Assembly (NCBI GenBank): GCA_964412235.1
Contig: CAYPNT010000021.1
Coordinates: 1-35,649 of the forward strand
Length of the DNA stretch: 35,649 nt
From: JAYZQT01 sp964412235
GTDB taxonomy: Bacteria > Pseudomonadota > Alphaproteobacteria > MPNO01 > UBA830
Reading direction: 5' to 3'
Shown: positions 16,738 to 23,871 of the stretch, one piece after another
How the letters are laid out: each line of letters begins with the position of its first letter
How positions within the stretch are numbered: the first letter of the stretch is position 1
The notes under the pieces: generated by a model
Database searches by the model: none
Seen by the model: only the letters and a program-made list of their open reading frames with translations
Told to the model about the DNA's origin: nothing
Position numbers and translations under genes: made by a program

Positions 16738-16850
16738 GAGATCTTAGCATAAGCGAGGTTTTGTTGTTCAAAGACACTAATTATCTTTGCTCGGCAATAA
16801 CAATAAATTTGAAGTTAGTGCTTCAGTAGGAAATTTTGATGACTATGAGA

Positions 16851-18062
16851 CTATGCTGCTGCCCAAAGGGTCAGTCGTGCCCAAATTTCCTGTAAGGCAT
16901 CCACAAGTTGGTCTATATTGTCATCTGTGTGCAGCGGCGTAGGCGTTAATCTTAGTCGTTCTGTTCCTTTGGGTACCGTTGGATAATTAATTGGCTGAAC
17001 ATAGATATTATAACGGTCCATCAGCTCGTCCGTAACCTGTTTGCATAATACGGGGTCACCAACTTGAACCGGGACAATGTGAGATTCTGACGGCATAACA
17101 GGTAATCCAGCCTCATTCAGCATTGTTTTTAGTTTAGTTATCCGTTCTTGGTGTTTTTGTCTCTCAATATTGCTAGTTTTTAGATGACGAACGCTAGCAA
17201 GCGCACCAGCAGCCACCGCTGGTGGAAGAGCGGTTGTAAAAATGAAACCCGATGCGTAGGACCGAACAAAATCTATCATGGAGGAGGATCCCGCTATATA
17301 GCCGCCAATAACGCCATAAGCTTTAGCTAAAGTACCCTGTATAATCGTTATGCGGTCCATGACGCCTTCGCGTTCCGCTACACCGCCTCCCCGTGGTCCA
17401 TACATCCCCACTGCGTGAACTTCGTCGAGATACGTCATTGCGTTATATTTTTCGGCGAGGTCACAAATTTTTCGTATAGGCGATATGTCACCATCCATCG
17501 AATACACCGATTCAAACACGATTACCTTTGGTCTATTTATATCGATCGCACACAATTTTAGTTCTAGGTCAACTACATCATTGTGAGCAAAGACGATCTT
17601 ATCAGTCATGCTATGTCTTATCCCAGCGATCATCGATGCATGGTTATCTGAATCGGATAATAATACGCACCCCGGCATTTGTGCGCCGATAATAGAGAGG
17701 GTAGCCTCGTTAGCGACGTAACCCGACGTAAACAACAGAGCAGCTTCGGTGCAATGCAAGTCCGCTAATTCCTCTTCGAGAAGAACATGATAATGGGTTG
17801 TTCCAGAAATATTCCGGGTGCCGCCGGCGCCCGCGCCGACTTTGTCTATTGCCTTTTTCATTGCCGCGCGAACTAATTTACTCTGACCCATGCCTAGGTA
17901 GTCATTAGAGCACCAGACGGTTACGTCGGTTTTGCCGTTCGGCGTATGACTTGTCGCACGTGGAAATGACCCTACCTGGCGTTCTAAGTCTGCAAAAATC
18001 CTGTAGCGGCCTTCGCTTTTGAGATCGGAAATACGGTCCTTGAAAAATTGTTCGTAGTTCAT
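16851..18062 (-). CDS. hemA: 5-aminolevulinate synthase
   Basis: A 403-residue PLP enzyme that condenses glycine and succinyl-CoA to 5-aminolevulinate, the C4 route to heme used by Alphaproteobacteria. The N-terminal MNYEQFFKDRISDLKSEGRYR is characteristic. The glycine-rich GAGAGGTRNISGTTHYH is at 76-92, YLDEVHAVGMYGPRGGG at 211-227, and the PLP lysine Lys247 lies in QGTLAKAYG. The length is normal. Heme made through this step is consumed by the oxidase encoded at 27108-31257. The start at 18062 has no clear Shine-Dalgarno. It is followed convergently by the usp gene, and 229 bp separate it from moaA, so it probably has its own promoter. Confidence 0.97.
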   Translation of the reverse strand: MNYEQFFKDRISDLKSEGRYRIFADLERQVGSFPRATSHTPNGKTDVTVWCSNDYLGMGQSKLVRAAMKKAIDKVGAGAGGTRNISGTTHYHVLLEEELADLHCTEAALLFTSGYVANEATLSIIGAQMPGCVLLSDSDNHASMIAGIRHSMTDKIVFAHNDVVDLELKLCAIDINRPKVIVFESVYSMDGDISPIRKICDLAEKYNAMTYLDEVHAVGMYGPRGGGVAEREGVMDRITIIQGTLAKAYGVIGGYIAGSSSMIDFVRSYASGFIFTTALPPAVAAGALASVRHLKTSNIERQKHQERITKLKTMLNEAGLPVMPSESHIVPVQVGDPVLCKQVTDELMDRYNIYVQPINYPTVPKGTERLRLTPTPLHTDDNIDQLVDALQEIWARLTLWAAA

Positions 18063-18291
18063 TTTACAGGATCTATATTTTTGGATGCGATTGGTTTGAC
18101 GAAATCACTTTTTCAACTCCTTCCGACACAATAATAAAGGTTCGTAGTCATGGAAACATCAATATCTGAAGTTAATCGAGACTTTCCTATATTGTGCTCT
18201 TTTGCCGCGGAAATCTGTCTGAAGATCAAAACTTTCCTAGTTAGGATTGCATTTTCTTGCAGAGATTTTTATCTATCCATTCGCCCGTGAC

Positions 18292-19314
18292 CTAACCACC
18301 AGTAACACTCATGTGCCGAGACACTGCTGGCTTCGAGTGGCGGCGGTTAATAATAAAATCATGTCCTTTCGGTTTGCTAGAAATCGCTGCATCAATCATA
18401 GCGTTTAGTGCTCCATCATCATTTGCGATAAGGGGAACCCGAAGATCAACCGCATCTTCCTGCCCAAGACAGGTGTGCAGCGTGCCTGTGCAGGTCAATC
18501 GTACTCTATTGCATGCTTCACAAAAATTGTGAGTCATTGGGGTAATAAACCCTATCTTACCGCCGGTTTCCTCGACCCTAACATACCTCGCAGGGCCTCC
18601 TGTTGTTTCATCGCTATCGTGTAGTGTCCACTTTTTTCTTAATTCGGTCCGGACCATCGACAGAGGCCAATACTGATCAAGGCGGATATGGTTGCCTATC
18701 TCCCCCATTGGCATGACCTCTATAAAAGTAAGATCAAAACCCTGCTCCCCACACCATGCTACCATATTATGTATTTCATGGTCGTTGAAACCCTTCAACG
18801 CTACCATATTAATCTTGATTCGATGTCCCGCTTGTTTCGCGGCATCCAGCCCGCTTAATACTTTAGTCAAATTTCCCCAACGGGTGATTTGTTGAAATAA
18901 ATCGGGCTCAAGAGTGTCTAAAGAGACATTGATGCGTCGCACTCCTGCAGAGTAAAGGCCTTCTGCGTACCTCTCCAATTGACTACCGTTCGTTGTTAGT
19001 GTCAATTCGTTTAGGTTGCCTAATTCTATGTGTCGCCCCAAACGTTCGAATAGCCATATAATATTGCGGCGTACCAAAGGCTCTCCCCCAGAAATTCGGA
19101 GTTTACGAACCCCGCGTTGTATAAACGCGCTACATAACCTATCGATCTCTTCCAAGCTTAAAACCTGAGCTTTTGGAAGAAAATCCATGTCCTCAGACAT
19201 GCAATAAACACATCGAAAATCGCAACGATCCGTTACGGATACTCTTAGATATTCTATTTTTCGATCAAAACCATCAATGAGCGGTTTTCTCGGGACCGTG
19301 TTTTTATTGGTCAT
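18292..19314 (-). CDS. moaA: GTP 3',8-cyclase (molybdenum cofactor biosynthesis protein A)
   Basis: A 340-residue radical-SAM enzyme that converts GTP to 3',8-cH2GTP, the first step of molybdenum cofactor synthesis. The radical-SAM cluster motif is Cys31, Cys35 and Cys38 (CDFRCVYC), SGGEPLVRR follows at 75-83, and the second cluster uses Cys265, Cys268 and Cys282 (FCEACNRVRLTCTG...TCLG). The required C-terminal Gly-Gly is present. It is divergent from fdhD. The 5' region contains a perfect TATAAT (19343-19338 on the minus strand) without a recognisable -35, and a ModE-like dyad (19354-19377) covers that place. Expression may therefore respond to molybdate. Confidence 0.97.
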   Translation of the reverse strand: MTNKNTVPRKPLIDGFDRKIEYLRVSVTDRCDFRCVYCMSEDMDFLPKAQVLSLEEIDRLCSAFIQRGVRKLRISGGEPLVRRNIIWLFERLGRHIELGNLNELTLTTNGSQLERYAEGLYSAGVRRINVSLDTLEPDLFQQITRWGNLTKVLSGLDAAKQAGHRIKINMVALKGFNDHEIHNMVAWCGEQGFDLTFIEVMPMGEIGNHIRLDQYWPLSMVRTELRKKWTLHDSDETTGGPARYVRVEETGGKIGFITPMTHNFCEACNRVRLTCTGTLHTCLGQEDAVDLRVPLIANDDGALNAMIDAAISSKPKGHDFIINRRHSKPAVSRHMSVTGG

Positions 19315-19337
19315 ATGTGAAATGACTCTTCAATTTT

Positions 19338-19343
19338 ATTATA
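19338..19343 (-). promoter_or_regulatory. -10 hexamer of the moaA promoter
   Basis: TATAAT on the minus strand, 24 bases before the moaA ATG. The hexamers at spacings of 16 to 18 (CGGTAA, GCGGTA, AGCGGT) do not resemble TTGACA, so the promoter may need an activator or be controlled through the dyad that covers this region. Confidence 0.5.
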
Positions 19344-19353
19344 GTGCATAAAC

Positions 19354-19377
19354 CGTTATTTACCGCTGACTATAACG
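19354..19377. promoter_or_regulatory. ModE-like operator dyad upstream of moaA/fdhD
   Basis: A perfect dyad, CGTTAT (19354-19359), 12 bases, ATAACG (19372-19377), with the overlapping palindrome TAACGCGTTA (19373-19382). From memory, the arms and the 12-base spacing are those of E. coli ModE operators such as the one at modA. A ModE-type gene sits at the end of the divergent operon (21646-22086). The dyad covers the -35 position of the moaA promoter, about 40 bases from its ATG. Confidence 0.6.
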
Positions 19378-19417
19378 CGTTAATTTCGAAAAGAAAGGAG
19401 CTATCCAGAAGGACGAA

Positions 19418-19433
19418 ATTTTATATATAAAAT
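19418..19433. repeat. perfect 16-bp AT palindrome
   Basis: ATTTTATATATAAAAT in the moaA-fdhD intergenic region, enclosed by weaker arms CCAGA (19405-19409) and TCTGG (19433-19437). It may be a second protein-binding site or simply AT-rich promoter DNA for fdhD. Confidence 0.35.
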
Positions 19434-19525
19434 CTGGTCTATATCGTCATTTTGCAGACGGTCTAGGCTCTAAGATACAAAATAGGTTGGAGTTTTAGAA
19501 CAACGAATGAGACCGTATTAAGATT

Positions 19526-20440
19526 GTGCGACAAGTGGAAGGGGACCATACTAAAACTATGGAAAAGAACGATACATACCTAGTTTCTCCTTCGCCGCAT
19601 GACCCTCGATTAACCGAACGGGTTTCTGGAACGGATCAAAACCGAGACGTCGTAGAGACAGCTGTCACGGTTGAGCGTCCTGTATCTCTTTTTCTGAACA
19701 ACCGTGAAATAGTTACGTTGATGACAATAGCTGATTATCCAGAATACCTTGCTGTCGGGTATCTCCTTAATCAGAATATGCTTCTCGAAGGCGATATATT
19801 AACCACCGTGGAATACGATAATGAAGCTGAGGTAGTGGTTGTTCGGACAAAAAATCAGACCAATTTTGAACAGAAGCTGGCAAAACAAACCCGAACTTCG
19901 GGCTGCGCACTTGGAACAATTTTTGGTGATATAATGGAAAAGTTTGATACGGCCACCCTAGATAGGGATGCCCGAATTTTAACGTCATGGCTTCACACGT
20001 TAACTAGTAAAATCAATACTACGCCCAGTTTGTATTTAGAAGCGGGCGCCATTCACGGTTGTGTGCTTTGTGAAGCCGATCGACCCCTCATCTATATGGA
20101 GGACGTGGGCCGGCACAATGCGGTTGATAAAATTGCCGGTTACATGTACCTCGAAAATATTGCACCGAAAGGAAAGTTGTTCTACACGACAGGGAGATTG
20201 ACAAGCGAAATGGTCATTAAAACCGTTCAAATGAACATACCGATTCTGATTTCGCGCTCGGGTTTTACAGCTTGGGGTGTAGAACTCGCTCGAAAAGCCA
20301 ATTTGACGTTGATTGGGCGAGCGCGAGGCAAACGATTTGTAACGCTCGCAGGTGAAGATCGGATAATCTATGACCAAAATGCAGAAACTACAAAGGAAAC
20401 GAAGCATCTACTTCACCCCCACTCTGCCGCCGAGAAATGA
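19526..20440 (+). CDS. fdhD: formate dehydrogenase accessory sulfurtransferase FdhD
   Basis: A 304-residue protein that passes sulfur to the bis-MGD cofactor of formate dehydrogenases and binds the cofactor. Seen here are SGCALG with Cys127, EDVGRHNAVDK and FYTTGRLTSEM in the C-terminal half, and SRSGFTAWGVELA. The E. coli-type pair CxxC is reduced to one cysteine: Cys127 aligns with the essential first cysteine and the second is Leu129 or Gly130. This single-Cys form exists in part of the family. The GTG at 19526 gives full length; the ATG at 19559 is an alternative that removes 11 poorly conserved residues, and neither has a well-placed Shine-Dalgarno. No formate dehydrogenase gene lies in the window. 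The stop overlaps the next gene by 4 bp. Confidence 0.93.
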   Translation: MRQVEGDHTKTMEKNDTYLVSPSPHDPRLTERVSGTDQNRDVVETAVTVERPVSLFLNNREIVTLMTIADYPEYLAVGYLLNQNMLLEGDILTTVEYDNEAEVVVVRTKNQTNFEQKLAKQTRTSGCALGTIFGDIMEKFDTATLDRDARILTSWLHTLTSKINTTPSLYLEAGAIHGCVLCEADRPLIYMEDVGRHNAVDKIAGYMYLENIAPKGKLFYTTGRLTSEMVIKTVQMNIPILISRSGFTAWGVELARKANLTLIGRARGKRFVTLAGEDRIIYDQNAETTKETKHLLHPHSAAEK

Positions 20441-21021
20441 CGATCACCTTGGAATGGAAGGGTCCGCTTGGGCCAGGGAAGATGCCTTTAAACCTGACTG
20501 TTATGGAACCTCTGTGCACAGCAGGTGTTTATCTTCGTGTGAAAATTTATAAAGGAGGGCACAACGTTGCCTACGTTGGCCAATCGAATTCTTTGTTGGC
20601 TCGTTTTGATCAACATCTCACGTCAATGTTGTCCTTAACCACACCCATTCGTGGCCGTGACGGGGAAAATATATTTACAGCCGACGTTGGGGCGAGAATG
20701 AAGGCATATAACGGACTGGAGGCTGTGTCGGCTCTAGTTGTGGCCGACGTAAATCGGGTAAATTTTTGGTATGTATGTTGTGATGATTATTTTCAAACTG
20801 AACACCTGAACCTAGTCGAAGGGTTGCTTCACCAACGTGTTAAGTCCCGATTGTGTAAACTGGAAAACGTTGCGGCCACTCCTTCCAGCATGCTGGAAGA
20901 TTTACCTGACCTTTGGGAAAATGATTTTTCGACACTCGACAGAAAAAGTGTGGAAATTCTTGAAGAACTTCTGGGACAGGAACGAATGAGTGCATCAGTC
21001 TTTTGTGGGAATGCTAGATAG
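20437..21021 (+). CDS. uncharacterised GIY-YIG-like protein in a molybdenum-cofactor operon
   Basis: A 194-residue protein I do not recognise as a named family. A GIY-YIG nuclease-like layout is visible: GVY (30-32), AYVGQS (45-50), then Arg56 and His60 in LLARFDQHL, and a helix NLVEGLLHQRV with Glu128 at the place of the metal-binding glutamate, followed by an LENVAA-type turn. Between the arginine helix and the later strands (FWYVCCDD, 110-117) is an insertion of about 35 residues. The N-terminal 28 residues and the C-terminal 45 (acidic, helical) are extra. The ATG overlaps the fdhD stop (ATGA), and mobA starts inside its last codons, so it is co-translated with cofactor genes. It could be a nuclease, or a catalytically repurposed fold with a role in regulation or cofactor handling. 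Confidence 0.8.
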   Translation: MTITLEWKGPLGPGKMPLNLTVMEPLCTAGVYLRVKIYKGGHNVAYVGQSNSLLARFDQHLTSMLSLTTPIRGRDGENIFTADVGARMKAYNGLEAVSALVVADVNRVNFWYVCCDDYFQTEHLNLVEGLLHQRVKSRLCKLENVAATPSSMLEDLPDLWENDFSTLDRKSVEILEELLGQERMSASVFCGNAR

Positions 21022-21649
21022 AAACGAAATATGTGGCGTGGTCCTTGCCGGCGGCCAGTCGCGTCGCATGGGCGGCGGGGACAAGTGTCTGACAACGCTT
21101 GCGGGAAAGACGCTCCTTCGGTACAGCCTTGATATTGTTTCCCCGCAGGTCGGACCATTATTTATTAATTCCAATAGCGATCCCGAGTTGTTTTTGGAAT
21201 ATGATTATCCCATCGTGGCGGATGTGGTTTCAGGATTTGTTGGGCCGCTCGCAGGGGTTTTAACCGGCATGGAGTGGGCCCTCGCGAACGCACCCGAGTG
21301 TTCTTGGATTGCAAGTTTTGCATCCGATGCGCCGTTTATACCAAATGATTTAGTCAAAAGGCTGGTAATGAAGATCGAAAACGATGGTGCGGATATGGCG
21401 TGCGCATATTCAGATGGGCGTTATCATCCCGTCTTTGCACTTTGGCCTGTGCACCTCGCTCCCTCTTTAAGGAAAGCGATCCTTGAAAGCGGTGTTCGAA
21501 AGGTTGATAGTTGGACCACATGTTATCGCCTAGGGGTCGCCGAATACCCTGTAGGTCGTTTGGATCCGTTCTTTAATATCAATCTTCCAGAGGACCTCAA
21601 GACAGCCGAACTACTTCACAACCAGAGTGGGAGAGCATCGAGGAAATGA
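21011..21649 (+). CDS. mobA: molybdenum cofactor guanylyltransferase
   Basis: A 212-residue nucleotidyltransferase that links GMP from GTP to molybdopterin to make MGD, the cofactor form used by DMSO-reductase-family enzymes such as the SoeA-like protein here. The nucleotide-binding signature GVVLAGGQSRRMGGGDK is at residues 9-25, with the ASDAPFIP metal-binding segment in the middle and NINLPEDL near the end. I chose the ATG at 21011, which gives the usual N-terminal length and overlaps the upstream gene by 11 bp; a GTG at 20990, with AGGA eight bases upstream, would add seven residues and remains possible. The stop overlaps the ModE-type gene by 4 bp. Confidence 0.94.
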   Translation: MLDRNEICGVVLAGGQSRRMGGGDKCLTTLAGKTLLRYSLDIVSPQVGPLFINSNSDPELFLEYDYPIVADVVSGFVGPLAGVLTGMEWALANAPECSWIASFASDAPFIPNDLVKRLVMKIENDGADMACAYSDGRYHPVFALWPVHLAPSLRKAILESGVRKVDSWTTCYRLGVAEYPVGRLDPFFNINLPEDLKTAELLHNQSGRASRK

Positions 21650-22086
21650 ACCAACACACACCCAGGCCATCAGCCCCGCGGTTACGTGTTTTGCTCGGTA
21701 ACTCTATCGCAATTGGACCCGGTAAAGCAGAACTCCTGAATTTGATCGTAAAGACTGGTTCGATTGCTGGTGCTGCTCGTGAAATGGGTATGTCTTATCG
21801 CCGAGCTTGGAACCTCGTGAGTACAATGAATAATGCATTCAGGCAGCCCGTTGTGCAATCAATCACCGGCGGCAAAGGGGGAGGGGGTGCTGCACTTACT
21901 CTATTCGGTCGCGATGCTTTGCAACGCTATCAGGCGATGGAAAGTAAAGCATTAAAAAGTGTAGCTAAAGAGATGGACGAATTTTTCCAGATGTTAAATT
22001 CAAATTATTCTGACGTTGATGATCCAATAGGTTATTCAGGTGATTTGGCCGCAGATGATCCCCCCAAGCAAAATCCATCCAGCTAA
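21646..22086 (+). CDS. ModE-type winged-helix molybdate regulator lacking molybdate-binding domains
   Basis: A 146-residue protein equal to the N-terminal DNA-binding part of ModE. The winged helix-turn-helix spans residues 25-90, with LLNLIVKTGSIAGAAREMGMSYRRAWNLV as the HTH and GGKGGGGAALT as the wing, followed by a helical tail. There is no C-terminal Mop/TOBE domain for molybdate binding, so it must sense Mo indirectly or through a partner, or bind constitutively. It ends the fdhD-mobA operon (4-bp overlap with mobA). The ModE-like dyad at 19354-19377 is its obvious candidate target. Its last 51 bp overlap the convergent ubiA, and the C-terminal 20 residues look unstructured. Confidence 0.85.
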   Translation: MNQHTPRPSAPRLRVLLGNSIAIGPGKAELLNLIVKTGSIAGAAREMGMSYRRAWNLVSTMNNAFRQPVVQSITGGKGGGGAALTLFGRDALQRYQAMESKALKSVAKEMDEFFQMLNSNYSDVDDPIGYSGDLAADDPPKQNPSS

Positions 22087-22947
22087 TCGATTAGACCTAA
22101 ATTTTTTAAGGCAGTCCTTAGGTTCTTTTAATTGGATATCCCAGACCTGCCATAATAATTGAGCCATACATGCGCCAACCCCTATCCAAAAGGGCCAGTT
22201 TAATCCTGATAGGTAACCGGCAGTTCCAAAGAGTATTATAGCGATGAGGTAAAAGCCCATGAGCCACGGTTTGGAGGCTGTTATACCAAGTGCTCTCGCG
22301 GAAGATTTTATACCCGCAAAGGGGTCGTCGGGTCGATCTTGATGGGCGTAGATTGTATCGTAGCCTAAAGTCCACAGAATTCCGCCAATGTACAGAATGA
22401 CCGCAGGCCAACTTAATGTGCCGGTAGCCGCCGCCCATCCCAAGAGTGCGCCCCAATTAAAGGCTAGCCCGAGAACGAATTGAGGCCAAAACGTATACCG
22501 TTTAGCAAAAGGATAAAGGGCTACCAGTATCAGTGAACAGATGCCGATCCATATTGCGAACGTGTTAAACGAGAGTAAGATTAAGGCGCTTAGCAACAAC
22601 TGGCAGACAAACCAAAGAAACGCTTTTGTTATGGTTACCTCGCCAGCGGGTAGCGGACGATCCCGTGTTCGCGCAACCTGAGCATCAAGTTTGCGGTCCG
22701 AAATGTCATTCCACGTACAGCCGGCTCCGCGCATTAACGTGGCACCCGCAGCAAATAGAATAAATAAAGGCCAATGGCTTAGCGCGTCTGGTGTCATTGC
22801 TATACCCCACCAACAGGGAAACAACAGCAGCCAGGTTCCGATTGGTCGGTCCAAGCGGGAAAGCCGAATATATGGGTGCCACCTGGTAGGAGCCCATTGA
22901 TCCACCCACCCACCGCGGGGAATATCACTTGGTGACGGCTCAGTCAT
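22036..22947 (-). CDS. ubiA: 4-hydroxybenzoate octaprenyltransferase
   Basis: A 303-residue integral membrane prenyltransferase that attaches the polyprenyl chain to 4-hydroxybenzoate in ubiquinone synthesis. The first aspartate motif is NDISDRKLD (Mg-diphosphate binding), followed by RTRDRPLPAG; the second is DTIYAHQDRPDD. About eight to nine hydrophobic segments are visible. The N-terminal RLDRPIGTWLLLFPCWWGIAM is characteristic of UbiA and separates it from the heme farnesyltransferase CtaB at 29596. Its quinone product would accept electrons from the Soe complex. The last 51 bp overlap the convergent ModE-type gene, and a divergent promoter region is shared with rsmE. Confidence 0.95.
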   Translation of the reverse strand: MTEPSPSDIPRGGWVDQWAPTRWHPYIRLSRLDRPIGTWLLLFPCWWGIAMTPDALSHWPLFILFAAGATLMRGAGCTWNDISDRKLDAQVARTRDRPLPAGEVTITKAFLWFVCQLLLSALILLSFNTFAIWIGICSLILVALYPFAKRYTFWPQFVLGLAFNWGALLGWAAATGTLSWPAVILYIGGILWTLGYDTIYAHQDRPDDPFAGIKSSARALGITASKPWLMGFYLIAIILFGTAGYLSGLNWPFWIGVGACMAQLLWQVWDIQLKEPKDCLKKFRSNRLAGWILLGGIICGQIT

Positions 22948-22968
22948 GAGTGAATCCTAAAACACCTA

Positions 22969-22986
22969 TATAATGCCATTATTATA
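22969..22986. promoter_or_regulatory. divergent -10 hexamers between ubiA and rsmE
   Basis: A plus-strand TATAAT (22969-22974) would serve rsmE and a minus-strand TATAAT (22986-22981) would serve ubiA, about 30 bases from its ATG. Clear -35 elements are not seen for either. Confidence 0.35.
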
Positions 22987-23040
22987 GACATATCTTCCAC
23001 ATAAAATTAGACTGTTGCTATTTGTGCAAAATAATCCTTT

Positions 23041-23784
23041 ATGAGCGATCTCACCACTAAACTACGGCTGTTTGTAGATTACGATTTAGTGAAAGGGGCG
23101 GTTGTCCCCGCCACCACTGATCAGCACCATTACCTTCGAAACATAATGCGTTGCACAGAGGGAGATGCTGTCGCCCTTTTCAATGGGCGAGACGGTGAGT
23201 GGCGTGCCGTGATTTCCCTGCTATCTAAATCAAGTTGCTCGCTGAGCATAGAACATTATCAGCGCCCACAACGAATGCCACCCGATATTTGGTTGTTATT
23301 CGCACCGGTGAAGGCGGCGGCTATGAATAATATCGCACGGATGGCAACGGAACTTGGTGTTGCGCGGGTCTGTCCGTTGTTCACTGAATACACATCTGTG
23401 ACACGGGCCAACACAGCGAGGTTTCGGGTGAACGCTATTGAAGCCGCCGAGCAAACGGGGCGCCTTAATGTTCCAATTGTAGACGAAGTGCAAAAACTTG
23501 GGGATGCCTTGAAAAATTGGGATCCGAAACGGCGGATTATTTTGTGTGCTGAGAAAGGTCCTGCTAAGTCATTTTCTGAAGCACTCGTACCATATTCCTG
23601 TCCCGGGGCTTGGGCCCTGTTGATTGGACCTGAAGGCGGTTTTAGCCAAATCGAACTTGACGCTCTCGTCAAACTACCGTTTGTTACCCCCGTACGATTG
23701 GGACCGAGAATCATGCGAGCTGATACCGCGGCGATTGCGGCTTTAGTTTGTTGGCAAAACTATTTTGGTGATTGGACCGAATAA
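23041..23784 (+). CDS. rsmE: 16S rRNA (uracil1498-N3)-methyltransferase
   Basis: A 247-residue SPOUT-class methyltransferase that methylates U1498 of 16S rRNA using SAM. The N-terminal PUA-like part contains HHYLRNIMRCTEGDAVALFNG (residues 24-45). The knotted C-terminal domain shows the SAM-loop LLIGPEGGFSQIELD and LGPRIMRADTAAIAAL, where the usual LGxRILRxETA is slightly varied (Met and Asp). The length is normal for the family. It starts 93 bp from the divergent ubiA and is followed after 87 bp by gshA on the same strand; this pairing is a common alphaproteobacterial order. Confidence 0.95.
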   Translation: MSDLTTKLRLFVDYDLVKGAVVPATTDQHHYLRNIMRCTEGDAVALFNGRDGEWRAVISLLSKSSCSLSIEHYQRPQRMPPDIWLLFAPVKAAAMNNIARMATELGVARVCPLFTEYTSVTRANTARFRVNAIEAAEQTGRLNVPIVDEVQKLGDALKNWDPKRRIILCAEKGPAKSFSEALVPYSCPGAWALLIGPEGGFSQIELDALVKLPFVTPVRLGPRIMRADTAAIAALVCWQNYFGDWTE

Positions 23785-23871
23785 AAGATTGCTGTAGATG
23801 TGACAAAAGAGCGTTTTTGGAAGCCCTGAAACTATCCAAGCTATATAAAATAAGAAAACCGAGCATTATTC

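Noticed and set aside
18096..18107. FNR/FixK-like box upstream of hemA.
   Set aside because: The half-sites TGA and TCA are five bases apart, not six, and the outer bases do not fit TTGAT-N4-ATCAA.
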